A stretch of DNA of 64,000 nucleotides from Pseudobacteriovorax antillogorgiicola (GCA_945865565.1 CAMBEK010000002.1:177644-241643); one strand, 5' to 3'; numbered from the stretch's first letter, positions 1 to 10,113 are shown. Translations and numbers: made by a program. The notes: generated from the sequence alone by a model not told the origin.

Positions 1-194
1 CGGCTGTTTTCTAGGGCCTCACGGTTTGCGCCGCGATGGGCTATGACTTTCAAAATGCTTCCCCTGCCTTATGGCCGCCGGTTTTTGGTGGAGTCTTTAT
101 AAAATCTATTTTTGCCTGTCACGTTGCGCGGATGCAGCGGACGCATCCTCAATGGATCCTACACCATTTCATCATTCTTCCGAAATTCAAACCA

Positions 195-992
195 ATGGAA
201 AAAAAATTGATCAAACTTGGCGTTTATTTCACGTCGGTCACAATCTCGCTGGCCGTGTGGCAGGACCTCCGTGCGGAAGGTCGGGCTGACCTCCCGAGTT
301 GGGCCAAGGAAAATACGGTTGTCCAACAGGACCGGACTCTGAGGGTGGTTTGCTCCGGCCGTGGTCCGTCGGTTGATCAAGCTCGCACTTACGCTCTGAG
401 GAACTGCAAGTCTGCCACAGCCGATTTCCTGCAAAATGATTTAACGGTCCGGGGGCTGACGGTTGAGTCCGAGAGTGGGGTTGCAATCCATCAGGAGATT
501 GAGGGCCGGACACACTTCAAGGGACTCTCCTGTAAACCTTTACAAGATCACGTCCGGTCGCTTTCGGATGGCTTGCTTGAAGTTTGGTTGCGTTGTGAAT
601 TTGATTTGGCGAAAGTCGAGCAAACAGCCGAACAAAGAGAAGACGTTGATCCGCAGGCGAATTCAACGCGTGGCCTTGATTCTTCTCAAAAGCTAGAGCT
701 CGTCAAGCAGAGGGAATTGAATGTTGATGATGGCGCGAGAAGGTCTGCTCCGGCAAGCCTCGCGACCGTTCTCGATGTCATCAGCATTCCACCATGCGAA
801 AGCTTGATTATACGAGGTCTGAAGTCGCGGCCAATCAAGTGTTCAGCAGGGGGTATTACCAGCGCGACTTTGGACGTGGGTGATTTTGAGGTTGTTGTTC
901 GTGCTGCTGGTTATCTAAGCAAGCGGGTCCGGATATCTCCGGGTGGAAAACGCCATGAAACAGTGCAGGTGATTCTTGATCCAGAAAATTAG
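195..992 (+). CDS. Exported protein with C-terminal PEGA-like domain
   Basis: The ATG at 195 gives a 265-residue protein with a typical Sec signal peptide (MEKK, a hydrophobic stretch, then an A-E-G cleavage region near residue 27). An open frame reaches back to position 36, but that extension has no signal-like character. The middle section has four spaced cysteines and no family I recognise. The last 70 residues (from about ATVLDVISIPPC) form a beta-rich segment with the layout of a PEGA domain, including a G-D-F-E-V-V-V-R-A-A-G-Y stretch; PEGA domains are usually surface or periplasmic. It overlaps the next lipoprotein gene by 17 bases, so the two are probably co-translated. Nothing is seen in 1-194 except its leader. 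The function is unknown; the domain call is by eye. Confidence 0.7.
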   Translation: MEKKLIKLGVYFTSVTISLAVWQDLRAEGRADLPSWAKENTVVQQDRTLRVVCSGRGPSVDQARTYALRNCKSATADFLQNDLTVRGLTVESESGVAIHQEIEGRTHFKGLSCKPLQDHVRSLSDGLLEVWLRCEFDLAKVEQTAEQREDVDPQANSTRGLDSSQKLELVKQRELNVDDGARRSAPASLATVLDVISIPPCESLIIRGLKSRPIKCSAGGITSATLDVGDFEVVVRAAGYLSKRVRISPGGKRHETVQVILDPEN

Positions 993-2028
993 AAGAATCC
1001 AACTGTGTTTCCCCCTCACTTTGGGCCTTGTGTGTGGCTCGTGTTTTTTGTTTTTCCTATCGGGTTGCATCAGTACATCAGGCGGTACGTATCGTGCCGC
1101 CGAGGTGCGGGGGGCACTGTCGAAAGTCACCTGGGTGACTCCCGTGTCTGATGAGATGAAGACAGCGCAGCAGTTTGATCGCGTCCTGCATTCTCCGCAA
1201 GAAACACTCAAACTTTATTGCTCCAATGGGAAACCCCGGCGTTCTTGGAACCTGCCGATACGTGCGATTGTCCCCAGGCCGCCGGCAGGGATTCCCATTG
1301 ATCAGGCATCCGAGATCAAAGGCCGTGTGTATCAGGCATTCCGGAACATCATAGGGCCGGCGATTTTTATCGATGAGCCGGCTCCCCTAGTGAGTGGCGC
1401 AATTGAAGTGACCGCAGCAGCCCGTGTGGTTGCTGTCTCGACAGCAGATCCGGAGACTGTCCTGGCTAAGTTTCGCGAAACCCGGTTGAGTGAGAATGCA
1501 ACGACACTGATGGTTGGATATGACGGCCAGCGCGGCCTTTTCTTGGGTGTTATTGACGCAAAGGAGTTTGCAATTGAACGGATTGGATCTCCCGCAGAAG
1601 ACAAATGGAAATTAAAGGGTGTCGCCGGTGGAACGCGGCACAACCCCAGCTTGATGGGAGCAGTTTGGGCGGATCGCAGGTTCAAAAGTGCCGAGGGCGA
1701 CGTGATCTATCCGGTATACCCGGCCGGGGTTTTAGAGGCTGGCTTGCTGCCGATGCATTTCACGATGCTTGTCCCGCCTGGGGTACAGAAAAAATACTTC
1801 GCAGAGCTGACTCCTGAACGTGGATTTTTTATCCGCGAAGATGGAACGTTTGATTTGGGTGATGCAGTGGGCAGCCGGCAACGGCTCTGGAATGCCTACT
1901 TCAATAAAGCAGTTGTGGTCGAAGAGGCCCAAACTTCAGATCCGGATGTGGTTCAATTCAATGTCAGAATGGACCTTGATCTATTTTGTGCTTACGCCCG
2001 GCCCGTGCAAGATCTGCTGACCAAGTGA
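976..2028 (+). CDS. Lipoprotein of unknown function
   Basis: This 350-residue protein starts at a TTG preceded by AGGTG about five bases upstream. The N-terminus has basic residues, a hydrophobic run and the lipobox L-S-G-C near residue 31, so it should be lipidated and anchored in the envelope. The mature part is soluble-looking, with no membrane segments and no motif I can name. Its start lies inside the preceding exported-protein gene and its stop is 23 bases from the convergent gene at 2052, so it ends the plus-strand unit. No hairpin terminator is visible in the short convergent gap. The TTG start is unusual, but the overlap and the Shine-Dalgarno-like sequence support it. Confidence 0.75.
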   Translation: MIQKIRRIQLCFPLTLGLVCGSCFLFFLSGCISTSGGTYRAAEVRGALSKVTWVTPVSDEMKTAQQFDRVLHSPQETLKLYCSNGKPRRSWNLPIRAIVPRPPAGIPIDQASEIKGRVYQAFRNIIGPAIFIDEPAPLVSGAIEVTAAARVVAVSTADPETVLAKFRETRLSENATTLMVGYDGQRGLFLGVIDAKEFAIERIGSPAEDKWKLKGVAGGTRHNPSLMGAVWADRRFKSAEGDVIYPVYPAGVLEAGLLPMHFTMLVPPGVQKKYFAELTPERGFFIREDGTFDLGDAVGSRQRLWNAYFNKAVVVEEAQTSDPDVVQFNVRMDLDLFCAYARPVQDLLTK

Positions 2029-2051
2029 AATTCAATCTAACATTCTATTTT

Positions 2052-2810
2052 TCAGCGCGGAAACATGACTGCAATTGGTCCGGAGAGGCCAAATTCAAAG
2101 CCCGCACCGGAATTGTTCACGCTGGCGGTTTCGTTGTCTTGTTTCCAGATTTCATTGCGACTGACGAGCGTCATGTAAAAAGGCCCGAAAAATCCACCAA
2201 GAAATAAATCTACAGGTGGTTTTTCTGCAGTAAAATAGACATTCGCGTCTTGACCATAGGTGCTGTTTGTGGCTTTTGCCGACTTGCCCAGAAATCTTCT
2301 GATCCCGCCAAATATTCCACGGGTGTTCAGTCTTTGTATTGGGAAATACATCGCAGATTCAACGTAAACACCGGAGTAGTCGAGGGTGAACGGATAGCTG
2401 CCGGAAGAGCTGGTGTAGGCCATCGTGTCTGGAGTGGCATCCGTTGAGGTCGTTTCAAATCCTGCCGTCACTGCGGCTCCAACAGACTCAAAAACCTCAA
2501 GGCGCGCCGTGGCTCCGATCCGGAATGTTTCGCTACCTTCGTTTTTGAGGGTCGACAGTTCCTGGTCGGAGCTGTTGAGGCGTGCCCGGAATGTTTTTTC
2601 GTCCGCCTTGCGAATTGCAAGGGCGGAGTCAAGGCCCAGCGCCAATTCCAGTTTTCCGGACCATGGGTTGACCCGGATGTCATCACAGATCCCATCGCTC
2701 CTTTGCCCCGTAGCGCATTGAACGGCAGGATCCGTCGTTACAACCCCGGCCGTTGCTGCAGGTGCGATCATCAAACCAGCCATCAGTGAAATGATGCGGA
2801 TCGTTTTCAT
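2052..2810 (-). CDS. Exported outer-membrane-type protein
   Basis: A 252-residue protein with a clear signal peptide (MKTIRIISLMAGLM, cleavage after A-T-A-G). The mature chain alternates short beta-like amphipathic stretches with Gly/Ser/Thr-rich turns, as in small outer-membrane barrels. I cannot place it in a named family. It starts six bases after the stop of hflX on the same strand, so it is likely the second gene of an hflX operon. The pairing of a GTPase with an envelope protein looks like shared transcription rather than shared function. Its 3' end faces the plus-strand lipoprotein gene with only 23 bases between. Confidence 0.65.
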   Translation of the reverse strand: MKTIRIISLMAGLMIAPAATAGVVTTDPAVQCATGQRSDGICDDIRVNPWSGKLELALGLDSALAIRKADEKTFRARLNSSDQELSTLKNEGSETFRIGATARLEVFESVGAAVTAGFETTSTDATPDTMAYTSSSGSYPFTLDYSGVYVESAMYFPIQRLNTRGIFGGIRRFLGKSAKATNSTYGQDANVYFTAEKPPVDLFLGGFFGPFYMTLVSRNEIWKQDNETASVNNSGAGFEFGLSGPIAVMFPR

Positions 2811-2816
2811 GGCCCC

Positions 2817-4271
2817 TCAATCGAGCTTGAACTGCTTTTTGATCCGGTCAAGGTCCGGCTCAAAACATTTTACCGTGAGACGCGTGCCCTCGTCGTCATG
2901 TTCTTCGCAAAGAACTCTCATCGTGGCATGTATTTCTGCCGTCGCCGCGCTTTTGGCGTAAGGAACAAAAATTTCAACCTGGATCATATTGTGCTCAAAA
3001 TGGGACTGAATCAACAGATGAAGGGCAGCCACGCTTTCCTTGTCCTTGGTGGACAGGAAAACCGGGTCCTTGAACTCGCGCTTGAGGGCGGCAATTTCAA
3101 TTTCTGAAAGCATGTCCACCTTGTTCAGGACCAAAAGGGTATCGGCATGGTTGGCGCCGATTTCACCCAAGACTTTTTTTGTCGTTTCCAATTGCGACCT
3201 GAATGCCGGGTCTGAGGCGTCGACAATGAACATCAGGAGCGACGCATCCAAGGCTTCGTCCAGGGTTGATCTGAAAGAGGCCACCAGATCATGAGGTAGC
3301 TTTTTAATGAAGCCAACGGTGTCCGAAATTAAAATCCGCGGTTTGGTTTCCGGGTGCATGATCCGCACCGTGGTGTCGAGTGTGGCAAAGAGGCGGTCCG
3401 CGACCAGTACTTCACTTTTGGTCAGGGCTCGCATGAGGGAAGATTTGCCGGCGTTGGTGTATCCGACCAAAGCCACCTTCAAGTGTTCGCTGCGGCGGGC
3501 CCGACGCAATGCCTGATCCTTGTTGATCGCTTCAATCTCGCGACGAAGGGCGGCGATCTTGTCGCGGATGCGGCGGCTTTCAAGTTCGTGGGCTGTTTCT
3601 CCGACCCCCTTGGCGCCGATTCCACCGCCTTGCCGTTCCCCCGCGCCAGTGACCCGGATCCGCGGTGCAAGATAGGTCAGGCGCGCAATCTCAACCTGGG
3701 CTCTTGCCGCCGGTGTTTTGGCGTGCCGGTAAAAAATTTCGACAATCACACCCGTGCGATCGAGCACATCGACCCCCAAGGCGGCCCCCAGATTCCGAAG
3801 TTGGGTCGGAGTCAGCTCGTTGTCGAAGACGACAAACTGGACCCTTTCGGCCTCGGGCAGGGGAGCGAGGGAGTCGTGTTTTTTTTCTTGTGCGTCGTCG
3901 GCAAAATCCTGATCCAAGTCGTCCCCGTCCTCCAAGTCTCCGTCTTCTTCGTCTTCAGGATGTTTGTGGACGCCTGCTTTGGTGCGGACGACGGGTTTGT
4001 TGGAGGTAACGATGCCGGTCCCCCCGGTCCACCTGGCAATCTCTTTCAATTTGCCGTCGCCGACCACAGAACCGGCTGCCGGCGATGCCCTCTTTTGACT
4101 AATAGATTCAACAACTTCCATGCCAAGAGTGTGAACCAGCCGGCCGAGTTCAGCCAGGGAGGCGGCGTGCTCCCGGTCGCTTACCCCCGGAAGTTGCAAT
4201 GAGACGAGCAGTGCTCGTGGAAGGTTTTTGTCTGCAATATCAGGAGTTTTTGAAGTCATCGTGTGCGGCAT
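2817..4271 (-). CDS. hflX: GTPase HflX
   Basis: HflX is a ribosome-associated GTPase that binds the 50S subunit and rescues or splits stalled or stress-damaged ribosomes. The 484-residue protein shows the HflX N-terminal domain (F-D-N-E-L-T-P-T-Q-L-R-N-L followed by D-R-T-G-V-I-V-E-I-F) and the glycine-rich linker G-G-G-I-G-A-K-G-V-G-E. The G domain follows with P-loop G-Y-T-N-A-G-K-S-S, switch D-T-V-G-F and N-K-V-D. It is longer than the usual 420-440 residues because of an acidic insert at about residues 105-140, rich in Glu and Asp, between the N-terminal segments. The ATG at 4271 has a weak ribosome site and ATG 4259 is an alternative. It is not next to hfq, unlike in enterobacteria. Confidence 0.95.
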   Translation of the reverse strand: MPHTMTSKTPDIADKNLPRALLVSLQLPGVSDREHAASLAELGRLVHTLGMEVVESISQKRASPAAGSVVGDGKLKEIARWTGGTGIVTSNKPVVRTKAGVHKHPEDEEDGDLEDGDDLDQDFADDAQEKKHDSLAPLPEAERVQFVVFDNELTPTQLRNLGAALGVDVLDRTGVIVEIFYRHAKTPAARAQVEIARLTYLAPRIRVTGAGERQGGGIGAKGVGETAHELESRRIRDKIAALRREIEAINKDQALRRARRSEHLKVALVGYTNAGKSSLMRALTKSEVLVADRLFATLDTTVRIMHPETKPRILISDTVGFIKKLPHDLVASFRSTLDEALDASLLMFIVDASDPAFRSQLETTKKVLGEIGANHADTLLVLNKVDMLSEIEIAALKREFKDPVFLSTKDKESVAALHLLIQSHFEHNMIQVEIFVPYAKSAATAEIHATMRVLCEEHDDEGTRLTVKCFEPDLDRIKKQFKLD

Positions 4272-4393
4272 CCCGAGGGGGTTTGAGGCGCCTTCGTCAT
4301 AGTTTTGACGGAAGGGGTCTGTCGAATAGCAACTTGATACACTGGGATCAAGGCAAGTCCAAGGCCCGCTCTGACAAATAAGGTAGGTGCCCC

Positions 4394-5173
4394 ATGAAAA
4401 TGTTCAATTTCATCACCCGGAATTTTACCCTCACATGCGCCATCGCTTTTGTCCTGTGCGCTTCCCAGACGGTCGTTGCGGCAGCGGCACCGAAAGCAGG
4501 TGGAAGCGGATCGGGGAGCCCCGGCCCATCGGCAGGAATGAGTTCGGGTGGCTCGGGAAGTTCAAGTTCAGCGGCGGGATCGCGTTCCCTTGTGCTAACC
4601 GTTCCGGTGGTTAATTTAACGCGCGACGCAGCCTTTCGCGCTGAAGTGAACCTGCACTCTGCATCCCTGTCTGTCGAATCCGCAATCACGGAAGAATCCG
4701 AGGAATATCCGGAAGAAAAGATTTTGCTTACCGGTGATTCAATGATCTCGAACGGGCGTCACATTGCGCTGATGCTCAGCCGTTACGGCAATCCCGCAAA
4801 TATGTCCGGCTGGTTCTGGACCCTCGGTGCCGGAATGCGCACGATGACTGGAATCTGGAAAACGAACCCCAGCCAGCTCGGGCTGACCAGGGGTGCGGCA
4901 TCCCTGGTTATCGACGATGCTGGCAAGGTCATGCATAGCTACACTGCAACCGGGACGACGGGGCATGCCCGTTTCGGCTACCGGTGGGTATCCCAGTCCA
5001 TCCCCCTGGCAATTGGCGGGCATATTGGGGTTCGTCATTTTGACGGACAATTCAAGGATGTCGAGCCGGTCAATTCGGATTACAGCCCCTTGGCAATTGA
5101 CGACCAGGCTTGGTTGCGCCGCCGCTACATGACCCGTATTGAGCCGGCTATTGAGTTTGGCTTGGCGTTTTAA
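4394..5173 (+). CDS. Exported Ser/Gly-linker protein, probable outer-membrane barrel
   Basis: The ATG at 4394 follows AGGTAGGTG and opens a 259-residue protein. It has a signal peptide ending in V-V-A-A-A-A and then a low-complexity Gly/Ser linker of about 30 residues. The remaining 200 residues resemble a beta-barrel or DUF3575-like exported protein: alternating hydrophobic strands and a final hydrophobic strand ending in Phe (I-E-F-G-L-A-F), typical of outer-membrane insertion signals. It is divergent from hflX and followed by the glycosyltransferase pair after 85 bases. No enzyme motif is visible and the function is unknown. Confidence 0.7.
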   Translation: MKMFNFITRNFTLTCAIAFVLCASQTVVAAAAPKAGGSGSGSPGPSAGMSSGGSGSSSSAAGSRSLVLTVPVVNLTRDAAFRAEVNLHSASLSVESAITEESEEYPEEKILLTGDSMISNGRHIALMLSRYGNPANMSGWFWTLGAGMRTMTGIWKTNPSQLGLTRGAASLVIDDAGKVMHSYTATGTTGHARFGYRWVSQSIPLAIGGHIGVRHFDGQFKDVEPVNSDYSPLAIDDQAWLRRRYMTRIEPAIEFGLAF

Positions 5174-5258
5174 ACGCAAATCCTTTGCGGTGACCCGCGC
5201 TCTGGGCTAAGCCTCTTAAGGAACCGAGTCTTAAGGGAAAACCAGCGCGGGAGAATTT

Positions 5259-6428
5259 GTGCGTATTGCCATTGATGCACGAATGCTGAAAGCAGGGACG
5301 ATGCACGGGATTGCCCGTTATGTCCACGAGCTGATCAGTTGCCTTCGCACCGCCGGTGGCAAACACCGGTTTTTCATTTTTGTAAATGAAGACAGCCCGC
5401 TGGAGTCGATGGTTTTGCCGTCAAATATGGAGCTGATCACGGCGCGCACCCGTTGGATCAGCCTTTCGGAACAGATTGAATTACCAAATCTTTTGCGCAG
5501 GTTGCGCGCCGATTTGTTTCATTCTCCGTCTTTTGTCGCACCATTTTATTCTCCGTGTAAAACCATCATGACCATTCACGACCTGAATCACATGGTTTTG
5601 CCCCAATTTTACACGCCATTCCACAAGGTCTATTACAGTTTTTTCGTGAAGCGTTGCATTAGACGTTCAGAGGCGATTTTGACAGTGAGTCGTTTCAGCC
5701 GCGATGAGATCGTCAGGACACTAAAGGTACCTGCGGAAAAAGTGGCCGTGACATACAACGGCATCTCGCCCAACTACCGCCGGGTGACCGACCCGGAGAC
5801 CCTGAGGTACGTTCGCGATATTTACGAACTTCCAGAGCGGTTTGTTTTTTGTTTAACCAACAACAAACCCCACAAGAATGTCCATCAGCTGGTTCGTGCT
5901 TATAGCTATTCTGGACTGAAGCTTCCCCTGGTACTGGCTTGTCCGTTTGATTCAGGGATTCTCAGTGTCGCCGAACAATACGGAAAAAAACATCTCGTGT
6001 TCTTCTCGAAATTTATCAACGAGGAACATCTCCCGGCTGTTTATTCTCTGACCGATTTGTTTGTGTATCCGTCGACGTATGAGGGTTTCGGACTTCCTCC
6101 GCTGGAGGCGATGGCCTGTGGGGCACCCGTTGTGGTTGCGCGTTCGTCGAGTTTGCCAGAGGTCGTGGGCGACCTCGCGATTTTTGCCAATCCTTTTGAC
6201 TATCAGGACATGGCGCGCGCGCTGCGTGCGGGGATTGAGGACACAGCGGCTCGTGCCCGGATGCAAGAGAACGGTCTCGCGCACGCAATGCAGTTTTCCT
6301 GGGAGCAAATGGCCCGGCAGACCCTCGCGATCTATGAGGCTTGCGGGCGTGGTTCTCATGCAGGAGTCGTCGATAACGCCTCTGGCTTAGAACCGGTCGG
6401 GGGTGTCGCTGATGCGCATTGGAATTAA
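5259..6428 (+). CDS. Glycosyltransferase family 4 (GT-B fold)
   Basis: A 389-residue GT-B glycosyltransferase that probably adds a sugar from a nucleotide-sugar donor to a growing surface polysaccharide. It opens with R-I-A-I-D-A-R-M-L, typical of GT4 mannosyl- or rhamnosyl-transferases. The donor-binding half carries the E-x7-E region [13 protein letters not shown] followed by S-L-P-E-V-V-G-D. The start is a GTG at 5259 behind G-C-G-G-G-A-G. The next gene is a second GT4 that overlaps its 3' end by 17 bases from the preferred start, so the two should work in the same pathway. Donor and acceptor cannot be deduced from sequence alone. Confidence 0.88.
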   Translation: MRIAIDARMLKAGTMHGIARYVHELISCLRTAGGKHRFFIFVNEDSPLESMVLPSNMELITARTRWISLSEQIELPNLLRRLRADLFHSPSFVAPFYSPCKTIMTIHDLNHMVLPQFYTPFHKVYYSFFVKRCIRRSEAILTVSRFSRDEIVRTLKVPAEKVAVTYNGISPNYRRVTDPETLRYVRDIYELPERFVFCLTNNKPHKNVHQLVRAYSYSGLKLPLVLACPFDSGILSVAEQYGKKHLVFFSKFINEEHLPAVYSLTDLFVYPSTYEGFGLPPLEAMACGAPVVVARSSSLPEVVGDLAIFANPFDYQDMARALRAGIEDTAARARMQENGLAHAMQFSWEQMARQTLAIYEACGRGSHAGVVDNASGLEPVGGVADAHWN

Positions 6429-7683
6429 TGGTCGCTTTCTGGTGGCCAAGAGAACCGGTGTGCAGCGCGCTGCATTTAACCTGATCCGGACTCTGGTGGA
6501 GATCGATCGCGAGAATCAGTATTTGATTTTTACGGGACGCGGCCAGGCTGGTCGGCCAGAATGGAATTATCCCAATGTTCAAGTCGTGGAGTCAGACCTG
6601 CGCGAGGGCGAAAGTTTTTTGAACCATGTTTGGGAGCAGTTATGGTTGCCCGTTCTGGCTCATCGCCACAAGGTCGACTTGCTCCATTCGCCGGCGAATG
6701 TCGCGCCACTTTTTTATCGCGGTACTTCAGTCGTCCACATTCACGACTTGTGCTTCGTGGTGAATCCCCAGTGGTACAGCTTTACCTTTCGGACGGTATA
6801 TAATTTTATCATTCCGCGACTTGCCAGGCGCGCTTCCCGGGTGATTACCTGCAGTAACAATTCAAAGAATGATTTATTGCATTTTTGTAGGCTTGCCGCT
6901 GATAAAGTCAGCCTCGTCTATTGGGCCGTCGATGATATTTTTCTCAAGCGCACCACCGACGCATCCAGTGCGAGTCAGATTGAGGCGAAAAGCCTTGGAG
7001 AGTTCATTCTCTATGTGGGGTCTTTGGAGCCGCGAAAGAACATCAATACGCTCATCAAAGCCTATGTTCAATTGCGCCGCAACAATCCAAATTTGAAGCC
7101 AAAATTAGTTTTAATCGGCGGTGAGAGCCCGCTTTTTGCTGATGTGCAGCTTCGGGTCAAGGATTACGCCGGAGATATTGTTTTCAAAGGTTTTATTGAT
7201 GATGAAACCCTGCGGGCGTTTTATTCCAAGGCGGCCTTGGTTGCCTACCCCAGCCTGTACGAAGGATTTGGGCTTCCGCCTCTTGAAGCCATGGCCAGCG
7301 GGACACCCGTCATTACATCCGACGGTTCTTCCATTCCCGAAGTCGTTGGCGAGGCTGCCTTGATGATTGATCCGCGCAGCGTGGACCAATTGACCAACGC
7401 CATGGTTCTCCTGTTGACTGACATGGATTTGCGTCAAAAACTTATTGCGCGGGGCAGGGTTCAAGTCGAGCGGTTCAATTGGTACCGGGTTGCGCGGAAC
7501 ACCCTTGCTGTCTACTATGAGGTCGCGAGTGAGGCTCGGGTGGCTGGCTATGGGTTGAATAAAGGTCCGGGCAAAGGATCAAGCCAGGTGAAATCCGTGC
7601 ACCAGTTTGTCCCGTTTAAGATATGGAAAAATCTTGTGGCCCTCGAAGAGCGTCATTTGAACGCAATCCGGGCAGAATCTTAA
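6412..7683 (+). CDS. Glycosyltransferase family 4 (GT-B fold)
   Basis: A second GT4 enzyme of 423 residues from ATG 6412 (M-R-I-G-I-N-G-R-F). A GTG nine bases earlier is possible, but the GGTCGGGGG ribosome site fits the ATG. The donor site motif [15 protein letters not shown] is clear. A further S-L-E-P-R-K-N-I-N segment is typical of the mannosyltransferase-like branch. It is a paralogue of the enzyme encoded just upstream and overlaps it, which suggests duplication and successive action on one glycan. The last 60 residues beyond the GT fold form a basic, variable tail. Confidence 0.88.
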   Translation: MRIGINGRFLVAKRTGVQRAAFNLIRTLVEIDRENQYLIFTGRGQAGRPEWNYPNVQVVESDLREGESFLNHVWEQLWLPVLAHRHKVDLLHSPANVAPLFYRGTSVVHIHDLCFVVNPQWYSFTFRTVYNFIIPRLARRASRVITCSNNSKNDLLHFCRLAADKVSLVYWAVDDIFLKRTTDASSASQIEAKSLGEFILYVGSLEPRKNINTLIKAYVQLRRNNPNLKPKLVLIGGESPLFADVQLRVKDYAGDIVFKGFIDDETLRAFYSKAALVAYPSLYEGFGLPPLEAMASGTPVITSDGSSIPEVVGEAALMIDPRSVDQLTNAMVLLLTDMDLRQKLIARGRVQVERFNWYRVARNTLAVYYEVASEARVAGYGLNKGPGKGSSQVKSVHQFVPFKIWKNLVALEERHLNAIRAES

Positions 7684-7710
7684 AACGTTCAAGTTTAGAG
7701 AGTTTTTAAA

Positions 7711-9099
7711 ATGCAGCGCCAAAAAGTCAGCCATTTGCTGTCGTCCGGGTCTGCCGGACAAAAGATTTCCGTTTGTGGTTGGGTCAGAAGCCGTCGCGAA
7801 TCTAAAAACTTTGCCTTCCTGGTCATCAATGATGGGTCGTGTCAGGACACCCTTCAGTGTGTGGTGGATGCGGGAACCCCGGCTTTTGATGCCCTCGCCC
7901 GTTGCCAAACTGGTGCGGCGGTCCGGATCGAAGGCACCCTCAAGGAGTCCCAAGGCAAGGGCCAGGCATGGGAAGTTCAGACTTCTTCGATTGAGGTTTT
8001 TGGTGAGGCTGATCCCGAGACCTACCCACTGCAGAAGAAGGGCCATACGCTTGAATTTTTGCGTGATATTGCCCACCTACGTCCGCGCACGAACACCTTC
8101 GGTGCGGTTTTCCGGTTGCGCAGCGCATTGGCATGGCACGTCCACGATTTTTTCCAGTCGCGCGGTTTTCGTTGGGTTCACACGCCGATTGTGACGGCCA
8201 GCGACTGTGAGGGTGCCGGCGAAATGTTCACCGTGACCACAATGGACCTGTCGAAAATCAAAACGGGTCCGGGTGGAGCGGTTGATTACAGCCAGGATTT
8301 TTTCAAGAAGCACGCCCATCTGACGGTCAGCGGCCAGTTGGAAGGTGAGTTCATGGCCATGGGTCTCGGCGACGTCTACACCTTTGGCCCGACCTTTAGG
8401 GCAGAAAACTCGAATACAACCAGGCACTTGTCTGAATTTTGGATGATTGAACCAGAAATGGCTTTTGCCACTCTGAAGGACAACATGGCGTTGGCCGAAG
8501 ATTTCTTGAAGCACTTGTTTGCCGGAGCCGTGAAGGATTGCCGGCCGGAACTTGAGTTTCTTGAAAAGCAGTACCAGACCATGAAAATCGATGATCTCGC
8601 CCGCCTGGCGGAGTCTAAATTCGCTCACATGACCTACACCGATGCCGTGACCGAGCTAAAAAAGGCGTCTGTGAAATTTGAATTTCCCGTGGAGTGGGGG
8701 ATTGATTTGCAGTCGGAGCATGAGCGTTATTTGACGGATGTCGTATTCAAAGCGCCGGTCATCGTGACGGATTATCCCAAGGGAATCAAGGCGTTCTATA
8801 TGAAACAGAACCCCGACGGGAAGACTGTGGCTGCCATGGACGTTTTGGCACCAAGAATCGGCGAGATCATTGGCGGCAGCCAACGGGAAGACCGCTTGGA
8901 CCTGTTGCAAGGCAGAATGAGGGAGATGAGCCTCCCGCTGGATGATATGCAATGGTATCTGGATCTGCGACGCTACGGGTCTTGTCCGCACGCCGGATTT
9001 GGACTGGGCTTTGAGCGTTTGGTCCAGTATGTCAGTGGCATGAGCAACATCCGGGACGTGATCCCTTGCCCCCGTGCCCCAGGGCTGATCAATTATTAA
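7711..9099 (+). CDS. asnS: Asparaginyl-tRNA synthetase
   Basis: This class IIb aminoacyl-tRNA synthetase charges tRNA-Asn with asparagine using ATP. The 462 residues have the normal layout. An N-terminal OB-fold anticodon-binding domain comes first (V-C-G-W-V-R-S-R-R). Motif 2 follows, [15 protein letters not shown], and motif 3 is [10 protein letters not shown] near the C-terminus. The [11 protein letters not shown] segment separates AsnRS from AspRS. Presence of asnS suggests direct Asn charging rather than relying only on the amidotransferase route. It is followed by the rplM promoter, so it is probably transcribed separately from the ribosomal protein genes. Confidence 0.97.
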   Translation: MQRQKVSHLLSSGSAGQKISVCGWVRSRRESKNFAFLVINDGSCQDTLQCVVDAGTPAFDALARCQTGAAVRIEGTLKESQGKGQAWEVQTSSIEVFGEADPETYPLQKKGHTLEFLRDIAHLRPRTNTFGAVFRLRSALAWHVHDFFQSRGFRWVHTPIVTASDCEGAGEMFTVTTMDLSKIKTGPGGAVDYSQDFFKKHAHLTVSGQLEGEFMAMGLGDVYTFGPTFRAENSNTTRHLSEFWMIEPEMAFATLKDNMALAEDFLKHLFAGAVKDCRPELEFLEKQYQTMKIDDLARLAESKFAHMTYTDAVTELKKASVKFEFPVEWGIDLQSEHERYLTDVVFKAPVIVTDYPKGIKAFYMKQNPDGKTVAAMDVLAPRIGEIIGGSQREDRLDLLQGRMREMSLPLDDMQWYLDLRRYGSCPHAGFGLGFERLVQYVSGMSNIRDVIPCPRAPGLINY

Positions 9100-9115
9100 T
9101 TAGTTACCGGTCAGG

Positions 9116-9156
9116 GCAGGTTCAGTCTTGTGTTGACGGTCCGGTGCAGGTTCAGT
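9116..9156. repeat. Two 11-base direct repeats around the rplM -35 box
   Basis: The sequence gcaggttcagt occurs at 9116-9126 and again at 9146-9156, exactly 30 bases apart, on either side of the TTGACG -35 box. Spacing by about three helical turns would suit a dimeric regulator, but this is inference from position alone. Confidence 0.45.
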
Positions 9157-9162
9157 TATACG
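9133..9162 (+). promoter_or_regulatory. Probable sigma-70 promoter for rplM-rpsI
   Basis: TTGACG at 9133-9138 and TTATAC at 9157-9162, spaced by 18 bases, lie about 50 bases upstream of the rplM ATG. This is the best vegetative promoter match in the asnS-rplM gap. Confidence 0.55.
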
Positions 9163-9213
9163 CACAGCCTGTTTTGCGAATTTTGAGTGCGATCCTTTTG
9201 GAGTCCCTGGTTT

Positions 9214-9666
9214 ATGAAAACCTACAGTGTAAAGCCATCAGACATTAAAAAGCAGTGGGTTGTGGTTGACGCCGCAGACCAGACTGTTGGTCGTTTGGCA
9301 ACCGAAGTGGCCCGCGTTTTGCGCGGCAAGCACAAGCCTACCTTTGTCCCCCATCTCGATACCGGCGACTTTGTCGTCGTCATCAATGCCGAAAAAGTCA
9401 AATTTACCGGCAATAAGATGAAGGACAAATTTTACCATCACCACACTGGTTGGATCGGCGGGATCAAATCGATCTCGGCGGAGACCATGTTGGCCAAAAA
9501 GCCTGAGCGTATCCTTGAGCACGCCATTCGCGGCATGCTTCCCAAGGGTCCACTTGGTCGTAAGGTCGGTTTGAATTTGAAGGTATATGCTGGCAGCGAG
9601 CATCCTCATGCCGCCCAGAAGCCGGTGGCGATGCAACCCCGTATGCAGAAAAGTGGAGCCCGTTAA
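9214..9666 (+). CDS. rplM: 50S ribosomal protein L13
   Basis: L13 is an early-assembling large-subunit protein that binds 23S rRNA. From ATG 9214 (M-K-T-Y-S-V-K-P) the protein has 150 residues, slightly longer than the typical 142. It shows the family core [13 protein letters not shown] and [11 protein letters not shown]. The frame stays open upstream to 9187, but the nine extra residues have no counterpart in L13 and ATG 9214 has a GGAG ten bases ahead. rpsI follows after three bases, the near-universal rplM-rpsI operon. Confidence 0.98.
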   Translation: MKTYSVKPSDIKKQWVVVDAADQTVGRLATEVARVLRGKHKPTFVPHLDTGDFVVVINAEKVKFTGNKMKDKFYHHHTGWIGGIKSISAETMLAKKPERILEHAIRGMLPKGPLGRKVGLNLKVYAGSEHPHAAQKPVAMQPRMQKSGAR

Positions 9667-9669
9667 CCC

Positions 9670-10065
9670 ATGGCAAAAGTTAAATATCTGCACGCAGTAG
9701 GCAAACGCAAAACAGCTATCGCCCGGGTTTACATGAAGCCAGGTACCGGCTTGATTACGATCAACAAGCGTCCGATGGACGTTTACATGCTTCGCGACAC
9801 GTCGAAGATGATGATCATGCAACCCCTCGAACTCACAGATTGTGTCGGCAAGTACGACATTCTGGTGAATGTACTCGGTGGTGGGCTCAATGGTCAGGCA
9901 GGCGCGATTCGCCATGCTATCTCTCGCGTGCTGGGCGAGACCGACCCGGATATGCGCAAAGTGCTAAAGTCGAACGGCTTGATCACCCGTGATGCCCGTA
10001 AGAAAGAACGTAAGATGTACGGTTTGGCTGGCGCACGTCGCCGGTTCCAGTACTCGAAGCGTTAA
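9670..10065 (+). CDS. rpsI: 30S ribosomal protein S9
   Basis: S9 is a small-subunit protein whose C-terminal tail reaches the P-site tRNA. The 131-residue product begins with [11 protein letters not shown] and ends in R-R-R-F-Q-Y-S-K-R, the conserved S9 tail in which the last Arg contacts tRNA. Length is normal. It lies three bases after rplM, with which it is co-transcribed, and is followed at once by a strong intrinsic terminator. Confidence 0.98.
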   Translation: MAKVKYLHAVGKRKTAIARVYMKPGTGLITINKRPMDVYMLRDTSKMMIMQPLELTDCVGKYDILVNVLGGGLNGQAGAIRHAISRVLGETDPDMRKVLKSNGLITRDARKKERKMYGLAGARRRFQYSKR

Positions 10066-10080
10066 TCGCTTGTTGTTTCA

Positions 10081-10113
10081 AAAACTGCCAGTGCGAGCTG
10101 GCAGTTTTTTTTT
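10081..10113 (+). terminator. Rho-independent terminator of rplM-rpsI
   Basis: An 11-bp perfect stem (aaaactgccag / ctggcagtttt) with a six-base loop runs into an uninterrupted T tract, 15 bases after the rpsI stop. Confidence 0.9.

Noticed and set aside
36-194. N-terminal extension of the first exported protein
   Set aside because: The ATG at 195 starts a clean signal peptide; the extension is not signal-like and has no ribosome site.
3354-4202. 282-codon plus-strand frame opposite hflX
   Set aside because: It is antisense to conserved HflX codons and has a composition unlike a real protein.
9100-9213. Riboswitch or ribosomal-protein leader before rplM
   Set aside because: No stable conserved hairpin set was recognisable; a promoter with direct repeats explains the region better.
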